Positions 1 through 6,783 of a stretch of DNA of 14,757 nucleotides are shown piece by piece. The notes beneath the pieces are model-generated. The model ran no database searches, was not told the origin of the DNA, and saw only the letters and a program-made list of their open reading frames with translations. Source of the stretch: Spirochaetota bacterium (GTDB lineage Bacteria > Spirochaetota > Brevinematia > DTOW01). The first letter of the stretch is position 1. Every line of letters starts with the position of its first letter. Location: contig JAPYWX010000020.1 in assembly GCA_028276145.1 (NCBI GenBank), forward strand, positions 1 through 14,757, in the 5' to 3' direction. The position numbers and the translations under genes were made by a program.

Positions 1-435
1 TATTATCTTCTCGTACTCATCTACCTTATCCCTTATCTTACCTAAAGTAGACATAAACTCAAACACCGACTTTACATACATTGCTATAAGTTTAAACATA
101 GCAACATACTTTAGGTCATTACTACCGTAAGCGCCATCGTTTTTAGATATACCCACTATCAGAACCTCGTCATCATCGATAAAAAACCTAAAAGCCATGA
201 CAATACTACTTCCCTTTTTATCCAAATATATAGGTAATCCTGCTATCATTTCTTTTCTAATTTCATTAGCTAAATCAACTAATTCTTCAGAAGTTCTTAC
301 TTTGGCATCTTTGATAAAAAACACTGTATCGCTTCTATCAATTATGAAAATATAATCAAAACATTCAATAAAACTAACTAAGTTTATAAGCTCACTTATT
401 TTATCAAATGCTGTTGTTATGTCCTTGAAGAACAT
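1..435 (-). CDS. GAF-like sensor protein, N-terminal part (runs off the left edge)
   Basis: An open frame of 145 codons runs from an ATG at 435 to the window edge without a stop, so the gene is partial at its C-terminus. It begins MFFKDITTAF. Residues about 15-125 alternate hydrophobic strands and helices (FDYIFIIDRS, SSIVMAFRFF, DEVLIVGISK) in a way that resembles a GAF/PAS-type sensory fold. The last visible part (LGKIRDKVDEYEKII) looks like the start of a coiled-coil linker, as is common before a GGDEF, phosphatase or kinase output domain, but the output domain lies outside the window. A GGAG Shine-Dalgarno (447-450) lies 11 bases upstream, overlapping the end of the amidotransferase gene. 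That gene's stop codon is only 6 bases before this ATG, so the two are very probably one operon. The fold is inferred from pattern only; no ligand can be named. Confidence 0.75.
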   Translation of the reverse strand, partial: MFFKDITTAFDKISELINLVSFIECFDYIFIIDRSDTVFFIKDAKVRTSEELVDLANEIRKEMIAGLPIYLDKKGSSIVMAFRFFIDDDEVLIVGISKNDGAYGSNDLKYVAMFKLIAMYVKSVFEFMSTLGKIRDKVDEYEKII

Positions 436-441
436 ACCTAG

Positions 442-1140
442 CTAAACTCCACGATGTATAAAGAGGTTCCAAATTATCTCCTCACACATCCTCCTAGTTT
501 CATTTTCATACTCATCAAAACCCTTCAAAATCTCCTGAGTTTTTTTGTCATCAAGCCCATAGAACTTTGCCCAGTTCAAAAAATCATTTTTCCTAACCTC
601 AAGATGAAATTGTAATCCATATACATTGTTCTTATACTTAAACGCTTGATTGAGATAATTATCAGATGTAACAAGCCTAACACAATCTTTAGGCAAATCA
701 AAAGTATCTCCATGCCACTGAAAAACTCTGAAACTGGGTGAAAATTTAGAGAATATTTCATCTCTCCAAGCATCCCTTGTTAAAGAAACATCATACCACC
801 CTAACTCTTCTCCATTAGTTCCTTTGTATACTCTACCACCAAGAAGATCAGATAACAACTGTGCTCCCAAACATATCCCCAAAACAGGTTTATCGCTCTG
901 AATAAAATTACTTGCAATTTCCTTAACAAAATTCAAATATGGGTACTTCTCATACTCGTACACAGATTGAGGTCCCCCAAGAATAATAAGCCCATCAAAG
1001 AGATTAGTATTTATAAAAGATTTCCAATCCGAAGATAAATGAGGTGAGTTATAATATCTGAACGGTACCACATTTCTATTGAGAACATCTTCTATATATC
1101 CCAAACCTTCAACATCTATATTTCTTATAGCTAGAATCAT
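442..1140 (-). CDS. Class I glutamine amidotransferase (stand-alone, GuaA-N-like)
   Basis: A 232-residue protein of the triad-type (class I) glutamine amidotransferase fold. It shows the nucleophile elbow GICLGAQ with Cys90, and the His-Glu pair in LQFHLEV (His179, Glu181). It also has the GGPQSVYE oxyanion-region loop (from about 55) and the QWHGDTFDLP segment (about 141-150) typical of the GMP-synthase-like amidotransferase group. Such proteins hydrolyse glutamine, or act on gamma-glutamyl compounds, in the cytoplasm. There is no ATP-pyrophosphatase domain and no synthase partner nearby, so this is not complete GuaA and the acceptor is unknown. I chose the ATG at 1140 because MILAIRNID is the expected first strand. 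An in-frame TTG at 1194 would add 18 residues that do not fit the family and would overlap the likely promoter. No Shine-Dalgarno precedes the ATG. It is the first gene of a probable operon with the GAF-like protein. Confidence 0.85.
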   Translation of the reverse strand: MILAIRNIDVEGLGYIEDVLNRNVVPFRYYNSPHLSSDWKSFINTNLFDGLIILGGPQSVYEYEKYPYLNFVKEIASNFIQSDKPVLGICLGAQLLSDLLGGRVYKGTNGEELGWYDVSLTRDAWRDEIFSKFSPSFRVFQWHGDTFDLPKDCVRLVTSDNYLNQAFKYKNNVYGLQFHLEVRKNDFLNWAKFYGLDDKKTQEILKGFDEYENETRRMCEEIIWNLFIHRGV

Positions 1141-1146
1141 GGTTAA

Positions 1147-1176
1147 AATATAACCAAAAACAAAAAAGTTTTTCAA
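1147..1176 (-). promoter_or_regulatory. Candidate promoter of the amidotransferase operon (leaderless)
   Basis: On the minus strand TTGAAA (1176-1171) is followed by an 18-base spacer and TATATT (1152-1147). Six bases (TTAACC) separate the -10 from the ATG, which puts the expected +1 on the A of the start codon. This fits the absence of a ribosome binding site. Predicted by eye only. Confidence 0.45.
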
Positions 1177-1260
1177 GCATCTCGCAACTTGCAAGTTTTA
1201 TTATCTTACCAATTTTCCGATAAATTTTTTAAGGAGTCAGTAAGGCAGCCTCAAAGTGTG

Positions 1261-1290
1261 TTGAAAAAAGTTAACTTTATTGTTCATAAT
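1261..1290 (+). promoter_or_regulatory. Candidate promoter of the HATPase gene
   Basis: TTGAAA (1261-1266), an 18-base spacer and CATAAT (1285-1290) form a near-consensus housekeeping promoter. The start of transcription would fall near 1297, leaving a leader of about 22 bases that holds the GGAGGA ribosome site at 1308-1313. It is divergent from the amidotransferase promoter, about 85 bp away. Confidence 0.55.
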
Positions 1291-1318
1291 AGTTTAATTG
1301 CTTTTTTGGAGGAAGTAG

Positions 1319-1942
1319 ATGGTAGAGGTACCTTATAAGTATGAAATAATTGGCAAGAAAAACAATCATACTCTATTTGTAAAGATCAACAGTGAGACAT
1401 TGGAGATTGGGCAGCTAATTGTAGTCTCAGACTCTCACGAAGTCTTTGACACTACCGGAATGCATTATGTTGAATTCAAAAGCGATATTAATAGGTTAAG
1501 AGAATACGCAATGTTTATCGTCAAGGATGCACCCGAACTTTACAAAGAAGCAAACCTACTAGAACAGCAAGTCAGTGAGCTTATAAAAAACGCTATAAGG
1601 CACGGTAACAAGAATGATCCCTCTAAGAAAGTAAAAGTCTACTACTCCTTTGAAAACAGAGTCAAAGTAATTGTAGAAGATGAAGGGGAAGGCTTTAAAG
1701 ACATTGATGACTGGAACAGATTCAACATAGCAAGAACCATAGCAATCTACAAGCAGGATTTTGAAAACATAATGAACTTTATATCCTGGAGAGGAAGAAA
1801 CATGAATGAGATGGATGGTGGTAACGCTTTATTCGCGGCAATTGAATACTGGAACGGCGGGATATACTACAACGAAAAAGGAAACAAGGTCTGTGCTATA
1901 AAATACTTCCCTGACAACCCAGAATACGAAAGATACAAATAA
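1319..1942 (+). CDS. RsbW/SpoIIAB-like ATP-binding protein (HATPase_c)
   Basis: A 207-residue soluble protein with a GHKL-type ATPase domain. The N box is seen in SELIKNAIRHGN (Glu87 to Asn91) and the G1 box in VEDEGEGF (Asp121, Gly123, Gly125). There is no dimerisation/phosphoacceptor helix, transmembrane segment or receiver domain, so it resembles the anti-sigma-factor kinases (RsbW, SpoIIAB) rather than a sensor histidine kinase. Residues about 1-60 form a strand-rich extra domain. The C-terminal block around 155-185 (FISWRGRN, DGGNALFAA, EYWNGGIYY) is distinctive. I recall a similar block in short ATP-binding proteins of spirochaetes, but this is unchecked memory. A GGAGGA site precedes the ATG by 5 bases. 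No sigma factor or anti-anti-sigma gene is visible nearby, so the partner is unknown. The gene ends 2 bp from the stop of the convergent helicase gene. Confidence 0.8.
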   Translation: MVEVPYKYEIIGKKNNHTLFVKINSETLEIGQLIVVSDSHEVFDTTGMHYVEFKSDINRLREYAMFIVKDAPELYKEANLLEQQVSELIKNAIRHGNKNDPSKKVKVYYSFENRVKVIVEDEGEGFKDIDDWNRFNIARTIAIYKQDFENIMNFISWRGRNMNEMDGGNALFAAIEYWNGGIYYNEKGNKVCAIKYFPDNPEYERYK

Positions 1943-1944
1943 CT

Positions 1945-4900
1945 CTAAAGCTTAAACCTAAAAATAACTTCTTCAAAATCAACTCTGAATTTTTTTCTTC
2001 CATATTCAAATTCTAAATACCTGTCTTCTAATATTTTTTTCAAGATAAGATATGTAAAATAAACATCCTCTTTGCAATGTTCTATCACTACATCTACCTT
2101 CCCTTCTCTAAAATACAGCGGCATCTTCTCACTTTGAGTTCTTTTGCCAATGCCATTTATATTGTTCTGAACTAGGTTATGGAGGGATATTCTCATATCT
2201 CCAACATGCTTTTTTAGTAGGTCATTCAGTATATCAAATGTCTTAACATTATCAGCAACATCAAACCTACTATCGTATCTAGATAAAACCTTATAATCAA
2301 AATTTCTAATATTGTACCCTATGACTATATCAGAAGAAAACAACATATCTATCAATGCTTTAACACTATCCTCACTAAAAACGAAATACTTATCCTCTTT
2401 TATATCGTATACCACTCCGATAGACATAAGCATATCTCTAGCTTTGTCCCATCCTCCAACTTCATAAGAATAATACTGAGATTCCAAATCAAAAACTAAA
2501 GGTTTTTTAAAGTTCTCCAAAGGATACTTTAACAAGTCATAAAAAGCATACTTACCATTTCCCTCTTGATTCGGCAAATCCTTTTTAAGAAAGCTTATTG
2601 AATACTCAACAACCTTTGGACTTCTCACATCACCATTTTTTTTCTCTTCTTCGTAACTATCATTTTTAAAACCTTCCATAAGAAAACCAAGAACCTTTCT
2701 GCCCATATGTTTAGAAAGAACCTTATTAGCATTACCACACTTAGGAGACTGAATACAAGAAGGACATCCTCCATCATTACTACAACTACACTCGCTAATG
2801 GTACTAAAAGCCCTCTTCACTATCTTGTCCATTTTATAATATGCTACCTCTGAGTACCCAACTCCCCCTTCAACAGATTCGTATATGAATATTGTGGGAG
2901 CACCATACGCATTGACAGAAGAGAAGCCACCTAACTCCATTCTGCTACATATTATCTCCGATGGGTACATACCAATAATTGCGTGTTCTGCAGCATGTAG
3001 TCCTGAATTTAAAATTGATTCCTCGTTTATCTTATAGTTCTCCAACGAAGCATTACCCAAAAGAATATGCTTGTCCTTTTCAAAATCAACTATACGGCGC
3101 AAATAAGCACCATCAAACTTTATCATTATACCTTCGGTCTCAAAGCTCAATTCATAAGGAATATCATAATATTTGATATCCTTGACAACCCTCTTATAAG
3201 TTCTTACCCCAAATTCAACAACAGGTCTCAACTCATACTCTATAAACCCTTTAAAAACCTCTTTAACCAAAAACCTACAATAACTTAGCGAAAATATATT
3301 GTTCCCTGAACTATCTCTAAAAAACTTCTTTTTCATGGTATTAAGAACTTGTATGTCCTTATCAACAAGAATTTCAGTCATCAACTCCCTATCATCCATA
3401 TTTTCAGGAACATCAGAATAGTCTCTCCTCAAATTAATTTTACTTTTCCTAACAGAAATAGTGTAATCCTCAAGGTCAACGTCCTCAACAAAGTAACTTT
3501 CTCCCATATGTAAGTAGACACCATCAGGGTGAGCCTCATAAAAAAGGTTAGTCAGAGATATTTCTCCTATTCTCTTTTTGGTCCCATCTTCATCATACAG
3601 TACAATGTCAAGTGACCTACCTATGTTCCTAAGGTTTATCAACTCCCTAATATCATTTTTAGAAAGTTTTGTTATGAATATCCTACCTCCAGGATTATAG
3701 TAGTCAGGACCAGATGATAATATTTCCTCCTTACCGAGAGTCTTTCTTTCGTACTCTATAAACTTCTCAGCTCTATACACTCCCTCCTCACCCCAGTACT
3801 TTGCAACCACATCACTAGAAATGAAATTCCTCCCAGATACCCCAAAAGCCTCATTATATGCCAGAACAGCCAAAGCAATATAGTACCCTATAACCCTCTC
3901 GTTGTAGACATTGGCTGCAAGCTCTTCAACCTCATCCGAAAATAGTTCTTCAGGGTGATTGTAGTAGTAGTTATCCAAAGCATTCTGAGTAGGTATAAAA
4001 ACAACGATACCATCCCTTACTCTACCTGTTCTACCAAGCCTCTGTCTAAACGAAATCCTAGACAAAGGAAACCCTAAAATACAAACAACATCCAAGTCAC
4101 CTATGTCTATCCCCATTTCAAAAGCAGACGTTGCAATAAGCCCTTTAATCTTACCTATCTTAAACATGTTTTCTATTCCTTTCCTATCTCTTGGGTCATA
4201 ACCAGACCTATATGGCATAACTTTATTAGACAAAGGAGATCTTTTAATAATCTTGGCAAGCCTCTCTACAGCCTTTCTACTCTTAACAAAAGTCAAGACC
4301 TTTTTATCAGCTCCAATAATGAAAGTTTTCAACAAATCCAAAACCTTACTATTACCCGAATAGCCCAATTTCGCGTATTCCAAGTTAGGAATAAAGCACT
4401 CTATCTTTTTGCTACCTGCTGTACTCTCTTTTATTACCTCAAACTTTCTATCAAAAATTGACTCAAGGAAAGCTTCAGGATTACCAACAGTACCAGAAAG
4501 CGCAAAATATCTAGCATTGTTGCCGTAGATATCATTAAGCATGTTGACAACTCTTACGAGATTACCGAAATGTGTCCCCTTAAGTCCTGACATCTCATGT
4601 ATCTCATCAACTATGATTAACTTTAAACTTTTCCAAAATCTCTTCCAGTTATCGTTATAAAGAATCAAAGAGTAAACCAACATTTCAGGATTAGTCAACA
4701 CAAAACTACCTGATGACTTTATAAAAGCTCTTTCCCTACTGTCCGTAGCAGACGTAAAAGTAAAAACATTAATTTGAGGTAAAACTTTCCTTATATAATT
4801 AGCAATTTTCTCAGCCTGGTCATTTATAAGAGCATTTATGGGTGCAATATAGAGAGCAACAGCATTCGGGTCTCTATAAACCTCCTCAAGGTAAGATATA

Positions 4901-5136
4901 ACATACGGCAAAGTCTTACCCGATGCCGTAGGCGTAACAACACCAACATTTTTACCTTCAAGGAAAGCTCTTATAGCATCAGCCTGATGCTTATAAAGCT
5001 TTATACCTAAAATCTCTAAAAGTTTCCTAGAATAAGGCGAAAGTTCTAAACTCTCATCGTAAATTGGCTGAGAAGCTGACTTCTCAAAAACTTTTTCATA
5101 CTTTGAATAAAAAGACAACTCCAACTGGTTATACAT
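1945..5136 (-). CDS. MrfA-type DEAD/DEAH helicase fused to an MrfB-like 3'-5' exonuclease
   Basis: A 1063-residue protein with two functional parts. Residues about 40-400 are a superfamily 2 helicase core: motif I TPTASGKT (68-75, Lys74), motif II DEIH (177-180), motif III SGT (214-216) and motif VI QRLGRTGR (365-372). Residues about 700-820 match the MrfA zinc-binding (DUF1998) domain, with HAAEH (714-718), EGGVGYSE and the cysteine cluster C783, C785, C791, C794, C800 ending in CPSCIQSPKCGN. Such helicases (Bacillus MrfA, fungal Hrq1) translocate 3'-5' on DNA and act in repair. After a charged linker (about 822-840), residues about 875-1040 form an RNase H-like exonuclease: DLE (883-885), GYNIRNFD (Asp947) and HCKED (His1020, Asp1024). 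Bacillus encodes this activity separately as MrfB (YprB). The likely role is excision repair of adducts or crosslinks. The ATG at 5136 has no Shine-Dalgarno; see the promoter entry. The gene is monocistronic. Confidence 0.88.
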   Translation of the reverse strand: MYNQLELSFYSKYEKVFEKSASQPIYDESLELSPYSRKLLEILGIKLYKHQADAIRAFLEGKNVGVVTPTASGKTLPYVISYLEEVYRDPNAVALYIAPINALINDQAEKIANYIRKVLPQINVFTFTSATDSRERAFIKSSGSFVLTNPEMLVYSLILYNDNWKRFWKSLKLIIVDEIHEMSGLKGTHFGNLVRVVNMLNDIYGNNARYFALSGTVGNPEAFLESIFDRKFEVIKESTAGSKKIECFIPNLEYAKLGYSGNSKVLDLLKTFIIGADKKVLTFVKSRKAVERLAKIIKRSPLSNKVMPYRSGYDPRDRKGIENMFKIGKIKGLIATSAFEMGIDIGDLDVVCILGFPLSRISFRQRLGRTGRVRDGIVVFIPTQNALDNYYYNHPEELFSDEVEELAANVYNERVIGYYIALAVLAYNEAFGVSGRNFISSDVVAKYWGEEGVYRAEKFIEYERKTLGKEEILSSGPDYYNPGGRIFITKLSKNDIRELINLRNIGRSLDIVLYDEDGTKKRIGEISLTNLFYEAHPDGVYLHMGESYFVEDVDLEDYTISVRKSKINLRRDYSDVPENMDDRELMTEILVDKDIQVLNTMKKKFFRDSSGNNIFSLSYCRFLVKEVFKGFIEYELRPVVEFGVRTYKRVVKDIKYYDIPYELSFETEGIMIKFDGAYLRRIVDFEKDKHILLGNASLENYKINEESILNSGLHAAEHAIIGMYPSEIICSRMELGGFSSVNAYGAPTIFIYESVEGGVGYSEVAYYKMDKIVKRAFSTISECSCSNDGGCPSCIQSPKCGNANKVLSKHMGRKVLGFLMEGFKNDSYEEEKKNGDVRSPKVVEYSISFLKKDLPNQEGNGKYAFYDLLKYPLENFKKPLVFDLESQYYSYEVGGWDKARDMLMSIGVVYDIKEDKYFVFSEDSVKALIDMLFSSDIVIGYNIRNFDYKVLSRYDSRFDVADNVKTFDILNDLLKKHVGDMRISLHNLVQNNINGIGKRTQSEKMPLYFREGKVDVVIEHCKEDVYFTYLILKKILEDRYLEFEYGRKKFRVDFEEVIFRFKL

Positions 5137-5142
5137 GTTTTA

Positions 5143-5172
5143 ATTGTATAAAATCAAAACAATACTAATCAA
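5143..5172 (-). promoter_or_regulatory. Candidate promoter of the helicase-exonuclease gene (leaderless)
   Basis: TTGATT (5172-5167), an 18-base spacer and TACAAT (5148-5143) on the minus strand. The -10 ends six bases before the ATG (TAAAAC between), the same geometry as the amidotransferase promoter, so the predicted +1 is the A of the start codon. No ribosome site is present. Predicted by eye only. Confidence 0.45.
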
Positions 5173-5228
5173 CGAAACATAATCCTATTGAACAAACCTT
5201 ACACTTTAAGCATTTGTACTATATAGGT

Positions 5229-5330
5229 TCTCTTATTAATTAGAGAGTTAAGAGGGGTGTAAACCCCTCTCAATAAAATTGGGTGGGCGGGCGACTTAAA
5301 TAAGGTGCTTAACACTTGTACTAAAAGCAC
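5229..5330. repeat. Dispersed intergenic repeat, copy A (downstream of galE)
   Basis: About 102 bp shared with copy B at 6552-6653. Both start with the identical 17-mer TCTCTTATTAATTAGAG. They share a hairpin with AGAGGGG and CCCCTCT arms around TGTAAA (5251-5270), then TCAATAAAATTG. After a variable segment both continue with TAAGGTG, a TTAACA run, CACTTGTACTA and GCAC. There are small insertions and deletions between the copies. The unit has no coding potential that I can see. It lies between the 3' end of galE and the 5' end of the helicase gene, where it might also form structure in the galE transcript. Confidence 0.75.
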
Positions 5331-5348
5331 TATTAAAGAAAATTTTGT

Positions 5349-5377
5349 AAAAAATCAGGACAAGACTGTGGATTTTT
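5349..5377 (-). terminator. Weak candidate intrinsic terminator of galE
   Basis: Directly at the galE stop codon, the minus strand reads a run of A, then CAG...CTG arms around TCTTGTC, then ATTTTTT. An A-tract/CAG stem followed by a T-tract could act as a rho-independent terminator. The stem is AT-rich and has a 3-base bulge, so this is weak. Confidence 0.3.
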
Positions 5378-6362
5378 AAGATTCAACTCCTTTGAGCTTC
5401 TTATGCCAATTCCAAGCGTGAGTTATTATCTCCTCTATTCCATACTTTGGTTCCCAACCTAGTACCTTCTTAGCTTTCTCACTCTTTGCTATCAACAATG
5501 CAGGGTCACCAGGCCTTCTTTCTACCTCCTCAACTGGGAAATCCTTACCAGTAACCTTTTTAACAGTATCTATTATTTCCCTAACGCTAAACCCCTTACC
5601 ATTACCCAAATTGAAGTAATTCGAAGGATTCCCATTGAGTAGGTACTCAACGCCCTTTATGTGTGCATCAGCTAAATCGTTTACATGAATATAATCCCTT
5701 ATACATGTACCATCTGAGGTAGGATAATCTGTACCAAATATTTTTATTGATTTCCTTATACCAAGAGCAGCATCTAGCACAAGAGGTATCAAATGAGTTT
5801 CTGGGTCATGTGCCTCACCTAACTCACCCTCAGGGTCAGCACCAGCAGCATTAAAGTACCTAAACGCTACATACCTAAGTCCATGAGCATCAGAATAATC
5901 CTTAAGCACCTGCTCAATCATCCACTTTGTCCTACCATAAGGGTTTATGGGATCCTTCTTGTCATCTTCATCAATTGGTACTCTCTCAGGCATACCATAA
6001 ACAGCAGCCGTAGAAGAAAAAATCAACTTGTTCACCCCACAGTCAAGCATAGTATCAACAAGGTTAATTGTATTGTAAAGGTTGTTGTCATAATACTTCC
6101 TAGGATTCTGAACAGATTCCCCAACCTCTATAAAAGCACAAAAGTGCATCACAACATCAATCTTATAGTTTTTTAAAACCAACTCTAACTGTCTCCTATC
6201 ACCAACATCACCAAGCACAAATTCCCCATATTTCGCCAAAAACTTATAGCCATGAGAAAGATTATCATATATAAAAACATTGAAGCCCATCTTCTTTAAC
6301 ATCTTACAGACATGAGAACCAATATAACCAGCACCCCCAGCAACCAAAATATTCGCACCCAT
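5376..6362 (-). CDS. galE: UDP-glucose 4-epimerase (extended SDR family)
   Basis: A 328-residue NAD-dependent epimerase that interconverts UDP-glucose and UDP-galactose (or the N-acetyl forms) in the cytoplasm, supplying sugars for polysaccharide and glycolipid. The Rossmann motif GGAGYIGSH gives GxxGxxG at Gly9, Gly12 and Gly15. The catalytic YxxxK is Tyr142/Lys146 in PYGRTKWMIE. The FSSTAAVYG segment places Thr118 where E. coli GalE has Ser124, a common and functional change. RYFNAAGA (168-175), HLIPL, RDYIHVNDLADAH and ERRPGDPA are all in family positions, and the length is normal. I start at the ATG at 6362 because GAGGGG (6373-6368) lies 5 bases upstream; an in-frame GTG at 6368 lies inside that site. 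The gene stands alone between two repeat-rich spacers, so no pathway partner is visible. Confidence 0.93.
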   Translation of the reverse strand: MGANILVAGGAGYIGSHVCKMLKKMGFNVFIYDNLSHGYKFLAKYGEFVLGDVGDRRQLELVLKNYKIDVVMHFCAFIEVGESVQNPRKYYDNNLYNTINLVDTMLDCGVNKLIFSSTAAVYGMPERVPIDEDDKKDPINPYGRTKWMIEQVLKDYSDAHGLRYVAFRYFNAAGADPEGELGEAHDPETHLIPLVLDAALGIRKSIKIFGTDYPTSDGTCIRDYIHVNDLADAHIKGVEYLLNGNPSNYFNLGNGKGFSVREIIDTVKKVTGKDFPVEEVERRPGDPALLIAKSEKAKKVLGWEPKYGIEEIITHAWNWHKKLKGVES

Positions 6363-6378
6363 AAACACCCCTCAATGA

Positions 6379-6409
6379 ATTTTAACACAACACCAAAAAC
6401 AAATATCAA
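6379..6409 (-). promoter_or_regulatory. Candidate galE promoter
   Basis: TTGATA (6409-6404), a 19-base spacer and TAAAAT (6384-6379) on the minus strand. A TGT just before the -10 makes it an extended -10 element. The expected transcript start near 6372 would fall within or just before the GAGGGG ribosome site, which makes this promoter less certain than the others. Confidence 0.35.
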
Positions 6410-6483
6410 ATACTTTAACAATTCTGTTGGAAAAACCTTTCTTAATAGGAAAGAACTATTTATTACAAACATTTTAAGAGTGC

Positions 6484-6502
6484 AGAGATGCTATGCATCT
6501 CT
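6484..6502. repeat. Short hairpin, AGAGATGC-TAT-GCATCTCT
   Basis: A perfect 8-bp inverted repeat with a 3-base loop. The ATGC-TAY-GCAT tip recurs at 9586-9602 with different outer base pairs. There is no T-tract on either side, so it is not a standard terminator. Confidence 0.7.
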
Positions 6503-6551
6503 ATGATAAAAATGGACAGGATGCTTAATAGCAAATCGTGCTTAATAGCAC

Positions 6552-6653
6552 TCTCTTATTAATTAGAGGTAAAGAGGGGTGTAAACTCCTCTCAATAAAA
6601 TTGAGTATGCTTCTTAAAGTAAGGTGTTTAACAGCACTTGTACTACATAGCAC
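6552..6653. repeat. Dispersed intergenic repeat, copy B (upstream of galE)
   Basis: Second copy of the unit at 5229-5330, in the same orientation. The opening 17 bases are identical. The hairpin is AGAGGGG-TGTAAA-CTCCTCT (6573-6592), in which one C-to-T change is still pairable as G.U. The tail carries CAGCACTTGTACTA. The two copies flank galE as direct repeats about 1.3 kb apart. Confidence 0.75.
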
Positions 6654-6665
6654 CTCTTTAATTAA

Positions 6666-6696
6666 GTGCTTTAAGCACCTTAAAGCACTCTGTGCT
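6666..6696. repeat. Two adjacent GTGCT/AGCAC palindromes
   Basis: GTGCT-TTA-AGCAC (6666-6678) is followed after 5 bases by AGCAC-TCT-GTGCT (6684-6696), the same arms in the opposite order. The outer halves can also pair with each other. Members of this family recur at 9722, 9875, 9946, 12499 and 12515. Confidence 0.75.
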
Positions 6697-6744
6697 AAAA
6701 GCATTTATTTAATTATACACTTTACTTAACTACCAGAGAGTAAG

Positions 6745-6759
6745 AGAGGCTTTGCCTCT
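6745..6759. repeat. Short hairpin AGAGGC-TTT-GCCTCT after the permease gene
   Basis: A perfect 6-bp stem with a 3-base loop, 25 bases downstream of the permease stop. It could stabilise the 3' end of the rpmE-murA-permease transcript, but no T-tract follows on the minus strand. Confidence 0.6.
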
Positions 6760-6783
6760 ATATACAAAACCCAAAACATCAAA

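Larger units (their letters stand above)
6363..6783. other. Repeat-rich intergenic region between galE and the permease gene
   Basis: No credible gene in 421 bp. From left to right it holds the galE promoter and ribosome site, an AGAGATGC-TAT-GCATCTCT hairpin (6484-6502), copy B of the 100-bp repeat (6552-6653), two GTGCT/AGCAC palindromes (6666-6696) and an AGAGGC-TTT-GCCTCT hairpin (6745-6759) just after the permease stop. A short open frame at 6538-6729 on the plus strand lies across these repeats and has no protein-like character. Confidence 0.7.

Noticed and set aside
442..1140. GMP synthase (guaA)
   Set aside because: Only the glutaminase domain is present; the ATP-pyrophosphatase and dimerisation domains are missing and no adjacent gene supplies them.
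1138..1194. TTG start giving a 250-residue amidotransferase
   Set aside because: The extra 18 residues are not part of the family, no ribosome site precedes them, and the segment coincides with a good promoter; the ATG at 1140 begins the first beta strand.
5883..6176. 97-codon plus-strand frame inside galE
   Set aside because: It is antisense to conserved galE codons and shows no domain or ribosome site.
6538..6729. 63-codon open frame on the plus strand
   Set aside because: It runs across the dispersed repeat and palindromes, has no ribosome site and has no protein-like composition.
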